A DNA stretch of 64,000 nucleotides from Chamaea fasciata (taxonomy: Eukaryota; Chordata; Aves; Passeriformes; Sylviidae), in contig JARCOQ010000241.1 in assembly GCA_029207755.1 (NCBI GenBank), positions 59,210 to 123,209 on the forward strand, written 5' to 3'. The translations under genes were made by a program, and so were the position numbers. Each line of letters opens with the position of its first letter. Position 1 is the stretch's first letter. The notes under the pieces are model-generated. The model saw nothing but the letters and a program-made list of their open reading frames with translations, searched no databases and was not told where the DNA came from. This document shows positions 13,494 to 25,779 of this stretch, in pieces.

Positions 13494-13508
13494 TTTTTTT
13501 TTTTTTTT
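13494..13508 (+). repeat. T15 homopolymer
   Basis: Fifteen consecutive T in unique AT-rich DNA; no associated retroposon recognised. Confidence 0.9.
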
Positions 13509-14274
13509 AATTTGGGTTTGCCATTGTGCAGTTTTAGGAAGGTTAATATTTAGTGCAATTTAGAAGTCCTAAAGAAAGCAATTGTTTTAATACAAGACAT
13601 TTCTCCCATTGTTTTAAGAGGAAAAAATGATCGTGTGTCAATGGTATGGACTCTTATTCTCCTGCTTCAGTATTCAATTATTTTGATTCTTCTAAATTTT
13701 CAGCATCATGTGCATATGAAATTGGCCTCTTAAGTGATAGATATTTTTTGAAGGTTTGCTCAATTGTGCTTTCAGATTTTTCATTCACCTTCTGTTGGCT
13801 TGGCTGGGTCTGCATACACAAGTGCATGAACTGAACTATCATTAGCAAGTGGTGGTTCAGTTTTTCCTCTTCTACTCTTTGTGGCCTCTAAGTTTTTCTT
13901 GTCTGCTGTCTTTGCAAACCAGTTTTTCTGCAGGGTCACTTTAAATCACTCGGTGTAACAAACCTGAGTATGACAAATGTGTGCATTAGGGAATGTGTCT
14001 TGCTTGTTGTGGCCATCAAAATAGGTTTCACATGGTAGAAATTTGATAGTATATCTACAGTTCTCAAATCTTGCTTTTGCCAGTGTCCTTGAGTTCAGTT
14101 TTTTAACAGTCACGATGAGCTACTGACTAGCTGGCATTGAAAAATTTGACTTTATCCTCAGGGGCCACTGTAGGCTTTGTTCTGATAAATACTTGTCCAA
14201 ACATCCCCATTATTTTTTCTTCAAGACAGAAAAATGTGACACAGGGTGCTGTGCCTGTTATCTCCCACCTAGAC

Positions 14275-14317
14275 TTGTTTGGTTGTGTTTTTTTGGTTGT
14301 TTGTTTTTGTTTTTTTT
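14275..14317 (+). repeat. G/T-only tract
   Basis: A 43-base run of only G and T on the + strand, similar in style to the tract at 4071-4123 but not a copy of it. Confidence 0.8.
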
Positions 14318-16276
14318 CTTTGAGAGAAACTTCAACCTTTTTATTCATTGGCCTGGTAAATACTTTATCAATGTATTAAGGTCCTTTAATTAGTGTGGAT
14401 TTTTTTTAAAGCTTAAAATAAAAATCAGGGAAATATTCTAGTTGTATGATTTACATGGTTGGTTCTACTCCAGAAGAAAGCTTAATTGTTGAAATATTTC
14501 TGAGTTCCTGTGTTCTGATTTCTTGAGTAGTCTGTGCTAAGTCTTGAGCAGAAACTTGCAGAAGAGCTGCAGGATTGAAGGAGAGCAGAAGTGCCACAAA
14601 GTAAAGTTCTCCTGGGAAATCTTATGGAGGTTAAGCAAGTGCAGCAGGATTTGAGCAATGCTGCTTAGTCCATTTGTTCATGTGTGGATGCCAGGGTGGA
14701 GGAGACTGGAACTGGGAGCCAAGATCGCTTAGAGGTGTGTCTGTGAGAGAAGCCAACTGCAATCTGCTGGTTTCTGGTGACTTTAGAGGTACCTGTCCAG
14801 TGTTAGTCCTGTCTCGTACTGAAGCAAACTATTGATCACCTGGCCAAAAATGTTGCGGCTTTAAAGAACTTCCCCAAACTTTAGGGAATAGTGAGACTGT
14901 CATTAAGAAAGAGATATAATTCCAAGCACTTTCTCTTGGTTTTAAATGCTGACTTCATGGGGTTTTTCCCTAAGAGTAGGAGAGCTTCATGTAAGTCTTG
15001 AAACTGCTGGTGGTTGATAGGCTTTTATTTATTTAATCAGGGCAGTGCATGTTACAGAACTGACAGCAAAGGGATCAGGACTGGAAATATTTTTTCTAGA
15101 CATCAACATGCTGCTGTGCTGTTGGGAGAAAGTGGAGATTGCTTTGCCAGCACCATCTGGGAGCCTCTGCTTGGCTGTATGGTAGGCAGACCTTTTGTGA
15201 ATCAGAGGAGAATTGCCTTTGGAATAAAGCCTCTTGGTGGCAGGTTTTTTTAATCTGCTGCACTGACAGAATTGCTCCATCTTGTCCTCTTAATGCAAGC
15301 GAGTGTGCCAAATCTGACTGAAGGGATCTGTATCCAGGAGAGAAGGAAATGGTGATGCCTCTGAAAGGTGCTTGCCTTCTTTTGCGAGACAAAATAAACT
15401 TTTGGTGGCTTTGTGGGGCTGCAGCCGGCGCTCTTGGGTTATATATTCTTCTTATATAAATGTAGTACACACTTTAAATTTATTGTTGGAGGAAAGAATA
15501 GAAATGTTGGCTGTGACTTGCAGAGGCAAACAGCGTATGCTGTGTGTATAATTGTCAATTTCCTTAAAAATAATGTTTCAGAGTCTGTTGCTCCTCAAGA
15601 TGGTGGCAGAGATACCGGGGTGCCCCTGGTGGGCTTCAGGGGTGGAGGGATGGATACAGTGTTTGCCTGTGGAAAAGGTGGGGTGGCGAATATATCGAGT
15701 TGTATGAAATAGCATTTACAGAACTTGCAAATAAGAGCTTCAACTGTTCAAGCTTCCTGCCCTGAAGTGTTTGTGATTTAGTCTCTCCTCTCTGAAGAGC
15801 ACTTACGTAGGTTTTTTTTTTTCCTGTGTGGGGCAAGGTGGAGAAGAAAGAAGCGGGTATGAAGAGAGCAAATTGAACAGCCAATACTGCCAACAACCAG
15901 TAACATCTTCAAAGTTTACCTGCAGCTTGTAAATTAAAAATGCCAAGTCTTCCTTGTGCTGAAGTGAAGCACGCAGCCACCAAACATACACCTGGTGACT
16001 GCAAGGAGAGATGGCAGACATTTTAACTGGTACCTTTTTCCAGTGGTCTTGAATTAATATACTTCCTTGAATGATCCAGGAGTATTTGTACACAAGTCCT
16101 GATGGCCATCTGCAGTTGCTTAAAGTATTTCCAGTGTTTTTCTTTACTGCAGCTCCAAGTTGGTTGGAACCAGTATTCTATCTGCCTTTGGAAAAAATGT
16201 AGTAGATTCCAGCAGAAATTAAATTTCTCTATGGAAATACGAGTGAGGAAATTGAGGCTTGAAAACACTCCCATTC

Positions 16277-16303
16277 AATTGTGATTGAAGTTCAGTCACA
16301 ATT
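16277..16303 (+). repeat. Near-perfect 27-bp palindrome
   Basis: AATTGTGATTGAA (16277-16289), one base, then TTCAGTCACAATT (16291-16303). The arms pair at 12 of 13 positions and the exception would be a G-T wobble in one RNA strand. It has no known family; it may be chance or a binding-site dyad. Confidence 0.8.
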
Positions 16304-17955
16304 TGAGCATTGAGCAACACCCTGGAACGTTCACATCTAAGTAGCATCTGATCTTGTAGGGCTTGGTAACGTGTTAGGGAAGATTTGAGTGGAATCTAGG
16401 TATTTTTGGGCAGTGACATTATTCTGAGGGAGTTTTGGATTCTCTTAGGCACCAGTAGTACCCTAGTACAGCTCCTGCAGGCAGTGGTCTTGTTTCAAAT
16501 ACATCAGAACTTCATTTGCTTTACTGAATATGGAGCAATGTGGTATGAGAAGTGGGTGCAGTTTGAAATAGAATTCCCGTATTTGTGGAATTTAGGTGTT
16601 ACGCTGGGGAAGAGCCACCAAAAGAACTGTTAGACAAACAATGAAAATAGGCAATAAGGTGTGGATTTTTGGTGTAGCTTGTCTCCCTGTTGAGCTAAAG
16701 AAATATTTCCAGATAATGTAGAAAGGGGCGATGATCTTGCGGCTGAACTACTCTGCCTGCAACAGCCTTCAGGGCACAGTGCTGAGCCAGATCATCAGTG
16801 CCATTTTGTAGCCTTTGTCTGATAATCCAGGTTTCTTCTTTTCAAGGGATTGCTGAAGAAAGCGTGCCTGAATTCCTTTAAATATTTGTGGTGACCAGTA
16901 GTTAAACAGGAGAGTGCGCACTTACAGACGTGTCAGTTGGAAAACTCCATATTAAGGAAGCTGAAAATGACTTTAAATACAAATATGGAACTTGGATGTT
17001 GACAGAAGTGCTGTAAAAACCATTAAATGTTGGGAGCGTTTAGAAGACATGAAGGCATCAGGGGTAAGTAAGGAGCAGTGGGAAATGTCCCTGTGGCTCG
17101 TGAGAGCCTTGTGAATGGGCAGGAGTGTTTAGAGCATGACTGAACATCAAGAATGATGGGAAGACATTGTATCCTGGGTGCTTTGTTTTAATAGCCACAA
17201 GAACACTATCAGTACTAAGGAAGTATTCAAGTGAAAGAACTACTGGAATAGTTTCAGAAAGTAATAGAACAGAGGATCTTGTAACCTTTCAAATCCGATT
17301 TTGTTGTATGACACTTCTTTGGATGGGAATGTTTTAAAATTGCTCTTAAGTACACAAAGATAACAAAACCTATCCAAACAAGCAAACTCCATGTACGTTT
17401 ACAAAAAAACCCCCAAAAACCTATGAATAGAAGCCTCCCATCAAAGGGGTGAAAATATTAGGACGAAGAATTCCCCCATGTAGAATAGCATTTCCAGGAA
17501 CAAGAACTCATTGCTTAGAGCACCAAACAAATAATTTGTTTGTAGACAGAATCCAGAAATGCCGATCTTTATGTGCTATATCTTTGAAACTGAGTGATAT
17601 TTTCTTCTGATCATTAAAAGCATATACACAAGCTATTTATACAGCTGGTACTAATGACTTAAACTTGTGATCAGTCACACTTTTCCTTGGCAGTGTATCT
17701 AGTTTAAGGATAAATGAGTACAGGTGGGTGCAGAGTTGGAGCTGAAGAAGCAGAGCATTAGTAAGTGTTCGGCTGATCTTGATTGAGCCACAGTCAAGAG
17801 TAAAAGACCCCTATGAGCAATTACAGACATATTGTTTCATAATTTATAATCACTCAATTGATTCTAATTTGATGGACAGCTACTCTGACAACTTGTGTTT
17901 TGCTTTTCTCATTTATTTTCTGGTTTATCTAACTCTGAATTAAAAAAAGAAGCAC

Positions 17956-18224
17956 GATGCCAGGCAGAGGGAGTTGGGCACAAAGGAATGGCCCTTAGAA
18001 AAGGGAAACTGAACTCACCTGCCTAGGTGCCTTATGTCAGTTTGTAGGAGGTCTTTGGCCCTCAAAGGGAAGCCAGGCTTCCAGCTTGTGGAAGCTTGCA
18101 TCTGAAAGGAATCCTGATTCATTCGGGGTTGTAGGTGGCCGAGGCCGAGTGCCCGGCAAAGGGAGTTGGGCACAAAGGATTGCCTGCTTCCAAGGGTAAG
18201 TAAAGTAACCTACCTAGGTGACTG
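17956..18224 (+). repeat. Array edge: diverged outermost monomers
   Basis: The first recognisable satellite bases are GATGCCAGGCAGAGGGAG at 17,956. The partial unit and the first full unit (from 18,034) are more diverged than inner ones. TTTCCAGGGGTAAGT is replaced by TTAGAAAAGGGAAACT, the start ATG context is TTATGTCAG, and the conserved TTCCGTTCGGGATTG reads TTCATTCGGGGTTG. Decay at the edge is what unequal exchange predicts, because outer units exchange least. Confidence 0.85.
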
Positions 18225-20134
18225 ATGTCAGTTTGGAGGAGGCCTTTGGCTCTCCAAGAGAAGCCAGCCTTCCAGCTTGTGGCAGCTTGCATCTGGAAGA
18301 AATCCTGTTCCGTTCGGGACTGTAGGTGGTCGAGTCCGGGTGCCCGGCAGAGGGTGTTGGGCACAAAGGATGGCCTGCTTCCAGGGGTAAGTAAAGTCAG
18401 CTGCCCAGGTGCCTGATGTCAGTTTGTAGGAGGCCTTTGGCCCTCCAAGGGATGCCGGGTTTCCAACTTGTGGCAGCTTGCATCTGGAAGAAATCCTGTT
18501 CCGTTCGGGATTGTCCGTGGCCGAGGCTGGGTGCCCGGCAGAGTGAGTTGGGCACAAAGGATGGCCTGTTTCCAGGGGTAAGTAAAGTCAGCTGCCCAGG
18601 TGCCTGATGTCAGTTTGTAGGAGGCCTTTGGTCTTCCAAGAGGAGCCAGGCTTCCAGCTTGCGGCAGCTTGCATCTGGAAGAAATCCTGTTCCGTTCGGG
18701 ATTGTAGGTGGCCGAGGCCGGGTGCCCGGCAGAGTGAGTTGGGCACAAAGGATGGCCTGTTTCCAGGGGTAAGTAAAGTCAGCTGCCCAGGTGCCTGATG
18801 TCAGTATGTAGGAGGCCTTTGGCCCTCCAAGGGAAGCCAGCCTTCCAGTTTATGGCAGCTTGCATCTGGAAGAAATCCTGTTCCGTTTGGGATTGTAGGT
18901 GGCCGAGGCCTTGTGCCCGGCAGAGGGGGTTAGGCACAAAGGATTGCTTGCTTCCAGGTGTAAGTAAAGTCACATGCCCAGGCGCCTGAAGTCAGTTTGT
19001 AGGAGGCCTTTGGCCGACCACTCGAAGCCAGGCTTCCAGATTGTGGCAGCTTGCATCTGGAAGATATCCTGTTCCGTTCGGGATTGTAGCTGGCTGAGGC
19101 CGGGTGCCCGGCAGAGGGAGTTGGGCACAAAGGATGGCCTCTTTCCTGGGGTAAGTAAAGTCAGCTTCCCAGGTGCCTGATGTCAGTTTGTAGGAGGCCT
19201 TTGGCCCTCCACGGGAATGCAGCCTTCCAGCTTTTGGCAGCTTGCATCTGGAAGAAATCGTGTTCCTTTTAGGATTGTAGGTGGCCGAGGCTGGGTGCCC
19301 GGCAGAGGGAGTTGGGCACAAAGGATTGCCTGCTTCCAAGGGTAAGTAAAGTAACCTACCTAGGTGACTGATGTCAGTTTGGAGGAGGCCTTTGGCCCTC
19401 CAAGGGAAGCCGGGCTTCCTGTTTGAAACAGGCTGCATCTGGAAGAAATCCTGTTCCGTTCGGGATTGTAGGTGGCTGAGGCCGCGTGCCTGGCCGCGGG
19501 AGTTGGGAACAAAGGATGGCCTGTTTTCAGGGGTTGGTTAAGTCTCCTGCCCAAGTGCCTGATGTCAGTTTGGAGGAGGACTTTGGCCCTCCAAGAGAAG
19601 CCAGGCTTCCAGCTTGTGGCAGCTTGCATCTGGAAGAAATCCTGTTCCGTTCGGGATTGTAGGTGGCCAAGGCCAGGTGCCCGTCAGAGGGAGTTGGGCA
19701 CAAAGGATGGCCTGTTTCCAGGGGTAAGTAAAGTCATCTGCCCAGGTGCCTGATGTCAGTTGGTCGGAGGCTATTGGCCCTCCAAGGGAAGCGACACTTC
19801 CAGCTTGTGGCAGCTTGCATCTGGAAGAAATCCTGTTCCATTTGGGATTGTAGGTGGCCGAGGCCGGGTGCCCGGCAGAGGGAGTTGGGCACAAAGCATT
19901 GCCTGCTTCCAAGGATAAGTAAAGTCAGCTGCCCAGGTGCCTGATGTCAGTTTGTAGGCGGCCTTTGGCCCTCCAAGGGAAGTCAGCCTTCCAAATCGTG
20001 GCAGCTTCCATCTGGAAGAAATCCTGTTCCGTTCGCGAGGGTAGGTGGCCGAGGCCAGGTGCCTGGCGGAAGGATTTGGGCACAAAGGATGGCCCCTATC
20101 CACGGGTAAGTAAAGTCAGCTGCCCAGGTGCCTG

Positions 20135-20626
20135 ATGTCAGTTTGTAGGAGGCCTTTGTCCCTCCAAGGGAAACCAGGCTTCCAGTTTTTGGCAGCTTCC
20201 ATCAGGAAGAAATCCTGTTTCGTTCGGGATTGTAGGTGGCCGAGGCCGGGTGCCTGGCCTCGGGAGTTGGGCACAAAGGATGGTTTGTTTCCAGGGACTA
20301 GTTAAGTCTCCTGTCCACGGGCCTGACGTCAATTTTTAGGAGTTCTTTGGCACTCCAAGGGAAGCCAGCCTTCCAGCTTGTGGCAGCTTGCATCAGGAAG
20401 AATTCCTGCTCCGTTCGGGATTGTAGGTGTCCGTGGCCGGGTGCCCGGAAGAAGGAGTTGGGCACAAAGGATGGCCTGTTTCCAGGGGTAAGTAAAGTCA
20501 GCTGCCCAGGTGCCTGATGTCAGTTTGTAGGAGGCCTTTGTCCCTCCAAGGGAAGCCAGGCTTCCTTCTTGTGACAGCTTGCATCTGGAAGAAATCCTGT
20601 TCCGTTCGGGATTGTAGGTGGCCGAG
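20135..20626 (+). repeat. Block D8, left copy (pairs with 25288-25779)
   Basis: Shares rare variants with 25288-25779 at an offset of 5,153 bp (27 units minus 4 bases): TTTTTGGCAGCTTCCATCAGG, the CTAGTTAAGTCTCC joint and ACGTCAATTTTTAGGAG. These variants occur nowhere else that I noticed, so the two are copies of one segment. Confidence 0.85.
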
Positions 20627-23600
20627 GCCTGGTGCCCGGCTGAGGGGGTTACGCACAAAGGATTGCTTGCTTCCAGGGGTAAGTAAAGTAACCTACCCTG
20701 GTGCCTGATGTCAGTTTGTAGGAGGCCTTTGGCCCTCCACGGGAAGCCAGGCTTCCAGTTTGTGGCAGCTTGCATCTGGAAGAAATCCTGTTCCGTTCGG
20801 GATTGTAGGTGGCCGAGGCCAGGTGCCTGGCAGAGGGAGTTTGGAACAAAGGATTGCCTGCTTCCAGGGGTAAGTAAAGTCACCTAGCCAGATACCTGAT
20901 GTCAGTTTGTAGGAGGCCTTTGGCCCTTCAAGGGAAGCCACGCTTCCAGCTTGTGACTGCTTGCATCTGGAAGAAATCCCTTTCCGTTCAGGATTGTAGG
21001 TGGCCGAGGCCTGGTGCCCGGCAGAGGGAGTTGGGCACAGAGGATGGCCTGTTTCCAGAGGTAAGTAAAGTCAGCTGCCCAGCTGCCTGATGTCAGTTTG
21101 TAGCAGGCCTTTGGCCCTCTAGAGGAAGCTAGTCTTCCAGTTTGTGGCAGCTTGCATCTGGAAGAAATCCTGTTCCGTTTGGGATTGTAGGTGGCGGAGG
21201 CAAGGTGCCCGGCAGAGGGAGTTGGGCACAAAGGATGGCCTGTTTCCAGGGGTAAGTAAAGTCAGCTGCCCAGGTGCCTGATGTCAGTTTGTAGGAGGCC
21301 TTTGGCCCTCCATGGGAAGCCAGGCTTCCTGCTTGTGGCAGCTTGCATCTGGAAGCAATGCTGTTCTGTTCGGGATTGTAGGTGGCCGAGGCAAGGTGCC
21401 CGGCAGAGGGAGTTGGGCACAAAGGATGGCCTGTTTCTAGGGGTAAGTATAGTCAGATGCCCAGGTGCCAGATCTCAGTTTGTAGCAGGCATTTGGCCCT
21501 CTAAAAGAAGCTAGTCTTCCAGTTTGTAGCAGGTTGCATCTGGAAAAAATCCTGTTCCGTTCGGGATTGTAGGTGCACGGAGCCGGGTGCCCGGCAGAGG
21601 GAGTTGGGAACAAAGGATAGCCTGTTTTTAGGGGCAAGTAAAGTCAGCTTCCCAGGTGCCTGATGTCAGTTTATAGGAGGCCTTTGGCCCTCCATGGGAA
21701 GCCAGGCTTCCTGCTTGTGGCAGCTTGCATCTGGAAGAAATCCTATTCCGTTCGGGATTGTACGTGGCCGAGGCCTGGTGCCCGGCTAAGGGAGTTGGGC
21801 ACAAAGGGTGGCCTGTTTCCAGGGGTAAGTAAAGTCAGATTCCCAGGTGCCTGATGTCAGTTTGTAGGAGGCCTTTGGCCCTCCAAGGGAAGCAAGTCTT
21901 CCAGTTTGTGGCAGCTTGCATCTGGAAGAAGTCCTGTTCAGTTCCGGATTGTAGGTGGCCGAGGCCAGGTGCTCGGCAGAGGGAGTTGGGCACAAAGGAT
22001 GGCCTGTTTCCAGGGGTAAGTAAAGTCAGATTCCCAGGTGCCTGATGTCAGTTTGTAGGAGGCCTTTGGCCCTCCAAGGGAAGCCAGGCTTCCTGCTTGT
22101 GGCAGCTTGCATCTGGAAGAAATCCTGTTCCGTTCGGGATTGTAGGTGGCCGGAGCCGGGTGGCCTGCTGAGAGAGTTGGGCACAAATAATGGCCTGTTT
22201 CCAAGGGTAAGTAAAGTCAGCTGCCCAGGTGCCTGATGTCAGTTTGTAGGAGGCCTTTGGCCCTCCAAGGGAAGCAAGTCTACCAGTTTGTGGCAGCTTG
22301 CATCTGGAAGGAATCCTGTTGCGTTCGGGATTGTAGGTGGCCGAGGCCAGGTGCCCGGCAGAGCGAGTTGGGCGCAAAGGATGGCATGTTTTTAGGAATA
22401 AGTAAAGTCAGCTGCCCAGGTGCCTGATGTCAGTTTGTAGGAGGCTTTTGGCACTCCAAGGGAAGCCAGGCTTCCAGTTTGTGGCAGCTTGCATCTGGAA
22501 GAAATCCTGTTCTGTTCGGGATTGAAGGTGGCTGGAGCCGGGTGCCCTGCTGAGGTAGATGGGAACAAAGGATGGCCTGTTTCCAGGGGTAAGTAAAGTC
22601 AGCTGCCCAGGTGCCTGATGTCAGTTTGTAGGAGGCTTTTGGCCCTCCAAGGGAAGCCAGGCTTCCAGCTTGTGGCAGCTTGCATCTGGAAGGAATCCTG
22701 TTCCGTTCGGGATTGTAGGTGGCTGAGGCCAGGTGCCCGGCAGAGGGAGTTGGGCACAAAGGATGGCTTCTTTCCAAGGGTAAGTAAAGTCAGCTGCCCA
22801 GGTGCCTGATGTCAGTTTGTAGCAGGCATTTGGCCCTCTAAAGGAAGCTAGTCTTCCAGTTTGTAGGAGATTGCATGTGGAAAAAATCCTATTCCGTTCG
22901 GGATTGTAGGTGCGCAGAGCCAAGTGCCTGGCAGAGGGAGTTGGGAACAAAGGATGGCCTGTTTTTAGGGATAAGTAAAGTCAGCTGCCCAGGTGCCTGA
23001 TGTCAGTTTGTAGGAGGCCTTTGGCACTCCAAGGGAAGCCAGGCTTCCAACTTGTAGCAGCTTGCATCTGGAAGAAATCCTATTCCATTCGGGATTGTAC
23101 GTGGCCGAGGCCTGGTGCCCAGCTAAGGGAGTTGGGCACAAAGGGTGGGTTGCTCCAGGAGTAAGTAAAGTCAGCTGCCCAGGTGCCTGATGTCAGGTTG
23201 TAGCAGGCCTTTGGCCCTCTAAAGGAAGCTAGTCTTCCAGTTTGTGGCAGCTTGCATCTGGAAGAAATCCTGTTCCGTTCGGGATTGTAGGTGGCCGAGG
23301 CCAGGTGCCCGGCAGAGGGAGTTGGGCACAAATGATGGCCTGTTTCCAGGGGTAAGTTAAGTCGGCTGCCTAGGTGCCTGATGTCAGTTTGCAGGTGGCA
23401 ATTGTTCCTCCATGGGAATCCAGGCTTCCTGCTTGTGGCAGCTTGCATCTGGAAGAAATCCTGTTCTGTTCAAGATTGTAGGTGTCTTAGGCCGGGTGCC
23501 CGGCAGAGGGAGTTGGGCACAAATGATGGCCTGTTTCTAGGGGTAAGTCAAGTCAGACGCCCAGGTGCCTGATGTCAGTTTGTAGGAGGCCTTTGGCCCT

Positions 23601-24525
23601 CCAAGGGAAACTAGTCTTCTAGTTTGTGGCAGCTTGCATCTGGAAGAAATTCTGTTCCATTCGGGATTGTAGGTGGCCGAGGCCAGGTGCCCGGCAGAGG
23701 CAGTTGGGCACAAATGATGGCCTGTTTCCAAGGGTAAGTAAAGTCAGATTCCCAGGTGCCTGATGTCAGTTTGTAGGAGGCCTTTGGCCCTTCAAGGGAA
23801 GCCAGGCTTCCTGCTTGTGGCAGCTTGCATCTGGAAGAAATCCTGTTCCGTTCAGGATTGTAGGTGGCCAGAGCCGGGTGCCCTGCTGAGGGAGTTGGGC
23901 ACAAAGGATGGCTTCTTTCCAGGGGTAAGTAAAGTCAGCTGCCCAGGTGCCTGATGTCAGTTTGTAGCAGGCCTTTGGCCCTCTAAAGGAAGCTAGTCTT
24001 CCAGTTTGTAGCAGCTTGCATCTGGAAAAAATCCTATTCCGTTCGGGATTGTAGGTGCGCGGAGCCGGGTGCCCGGCAGAGGGAGTTGGGCACAAATGAT
24101 GGCCTGTTTCCAAGGGTAAGTAAAGTCAGATTCCCAGGTGCCTGATGTCAGTTTGTAGGAGGCCTTTGGCCCTCCAAGGGAAGCCAGGCTTCCTGATTGT
24201 GGCAGCTTGCATCTGGAAGAAATCCTGTTCCGTTCGGGATTGTACGTGGCCGAGGCCTGGTGCCCAGCTAAGGGAGTTGGGCACAAATGGTGGGTTGCTC
24301 CAGGAGTAAGTAAAGTCAGCTGCCCAGGTGCCTGATTTCAGTTTGTAGGAGGCCTTTGGCCGTCCAAGGGATGCCAGGCTTCCAGCTTGTGGCAGCTTGC
24401 ATCTGGAAGAAATCCTGTTCCGTTCGGGATCGTAGGTGACCGAGGCCTGGTGCCCGGCTGAAGGAGTTGGGCACAAATGAGGGCCTCCTTCCAGGGGTAA
24501 GTAAAGTCAGCTGCCCAGGTGCCTG

Positions 24526-24716
24526 ATGTCAGTTTGTAGGAGGCCTTTGGCCCTCCATGGGAAGCCAGGCTTCCAGCTTGTGGCAGCTTGCATCTGGAAG
24601 AAATCCTGTTCCGTTCGGGAGTGTAGGTGGCCGAGGCCGGGTGCCCGGCAGAGGGTGTTGGGCACAAATGATGGCCTGCTTCCAGGGGTAAGTAAAGTCA
24701 CCTAGCCAGATACATG
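24526..24716 (+). repeat. Reference monomer showing the internal anatomy
   Basis: This unit shows all the internal marks at once. An acceptor-like TTTGTAG ends at 24539. Dyad II is GGCC-TTT-GGCC (24542-24552). Dyad III is GGAAGCC-A-GGCTTCC (24560-24574). The nearly invariant core lies at about 24,590-24,630 and includes TTCCGTTCGGGA. Dyad I is GCCGGG-TG-CCCGGC (24636-24649). A donor-like GGGTAAGTA has its GT at 24688-24689. Across the array the core is the least variable part. Dyad I is often spoilt by CG to CA or TG changes, and dyad III by changes at its centre (A to G) or in its right arm. Confidence 0.85.
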
Positions 24717-24786
24717 ATGTCAGTTTGTAGGAGGCCTTTGGCCCTCCACGGGAAGCCAGGCTTCCAACTTGTGACAGCTTGCATCT

Positions 24787-24873
24787 ACGAGAAATTCTGT
24801 TCCGTTCGGGATTTTAGATGTCGGAGTCGTGAGCCCGCCACACAAAGTTGGTCTCAAAGGAGAGCTTCTTTAC
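24787..24873 (+). repeat. Strongly diverged half-monomer, copy 1
   Basis: The left half of this unit is ordinary. From the segment CTACGAGAAATTCTG on, it departs from all others: GATTTTAGATGTCGGAGTCG, then GCCACACAAAGTTGGTCTC and AGAGCTTCTTTACAGG, before returning to GGGTAAGTAAAG. The core TTCCGTTCGGGATT is kept. It may be an old subfamily, or a gene-conversion tract from a related satellite. Confidence 0.85.
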
Positions 24874-25167
24874 AGGGGTAAGTAAAGTCAGCTGCCCAGG
24901 TGCCTGATGTCAGTTAGTAGGCGGCCTTTGGCCCTCCAAGGGAAGTCAGCCTTCCAACTCGTGGCAGCTTGCATCTGGAAGAAATCCTGTTCCGTTCGGG
25001 AGTGTAGGTGGCCGAGGCCAGGTGCCTGGCGGAGGGATTTGGGCACAAAGGATGGCCTGCTTCCAGGGGTAAGTAAAGTCACCTAGCCAGATACATGATG
25101 TCAGTTTGTAGGAGGCCCTTGGCCCTCCACGGGAAGCCAGGCTTCCAACTTGTGACAGCTTGCACCT

Positions 25168-25254
25168 ACGAGAAATCCTGTTCCGTTCGGGATTTTAGAT
25201 GTCAGAGTCGTGAGCCCGCCACACAAAGTTGGTCTCAAAGGAGAGCTTCTTTAC
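25168..25254 (+). repeat. Strongly diverged half-monomer, copy 2
   Basis: Nearly the same as the variant at 24787-24873, two units (381 bp) further right, with one ordinary monomer between them. The pair therefore arose by duplication of a dimer, not independently. Confidence 0.85.
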
Positions 25255-25287
25255 AGGGGTAAGTAAAGTCAGCTGCCCAGGTGCCTG

Positions 25288-25779
25288 ATGTCAGTTTGTA
25301 GGAGGCCTTTGTCCCTCCAAGGGAAACGAGGCTTCCAGTTTTTGGCAGCTTCCATCAGGAAGAAATCCTGTTTCGTTCGGGATTGTAGGTGGCCGAGGCC
25401 GGGTGCCTGGCCTCGGGAGTTGGGCACAAAGGATGGTTTGTTTCCAGGGACTAGTTAAGTCTCCTGTCCACGGGCCGGACGTCAATTTTTAGGAGTTCTT
25501 TGGCACTCCAAGGGAAGCCAGCCTTCCAGCTTGTGGCAGCTTGCATCAGGAAGAATTCCTGCTCCGTTCGGGGTTGTAGGTGCCCGTGGCCGGGTGCCCG
25601 GAAGAAGGAGTTGGGCACAAAGGATGGCCTGTTTCCAGGGGTAAGTAAAGTCAGCTGCCCAGGTGCCTGATGTCAGTTTGTAGGAGGCCTTTGGCCCTCC
25701 AAGGGAAGCCAGGCTTCCTTCTTGTGGCAGCTTGCATCTGGAAGAAATCCTGTTCCGTTCGGGATTGTAGGTGGCCGAG
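25288..25779 (+). repeat. Block D8, right copy (pairs with 20135-20626)
   Basis: The second copy of the segment above, about 2.6 monomers long. It lies directly right of the two aberrant monomers at 24.8-25.3 kb. Divergence resumes at about 25,780. Confidence 0.85.

Larger units (their letters stand above)
10858..17955. other. AT-rich non-coding flank, right part up to the satellite
   Basis: No gene is supported. The longest open frame (15096-15470, minus strand, 124 codons) overlaps five other short frames and has no recognisable domain. The sequence stays AT-rich and unique right up to the satellite edge. I see no graded mixture of decayed satellite units inside it. Small repeats are listed separately. 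Confidence 0.75.

Noticed and set aside
15096..15470. 124-codon minus-strand open frame in the flank
   Set aside because: It overlaps several other short frames on both strands and shows no family features; length is within chance.
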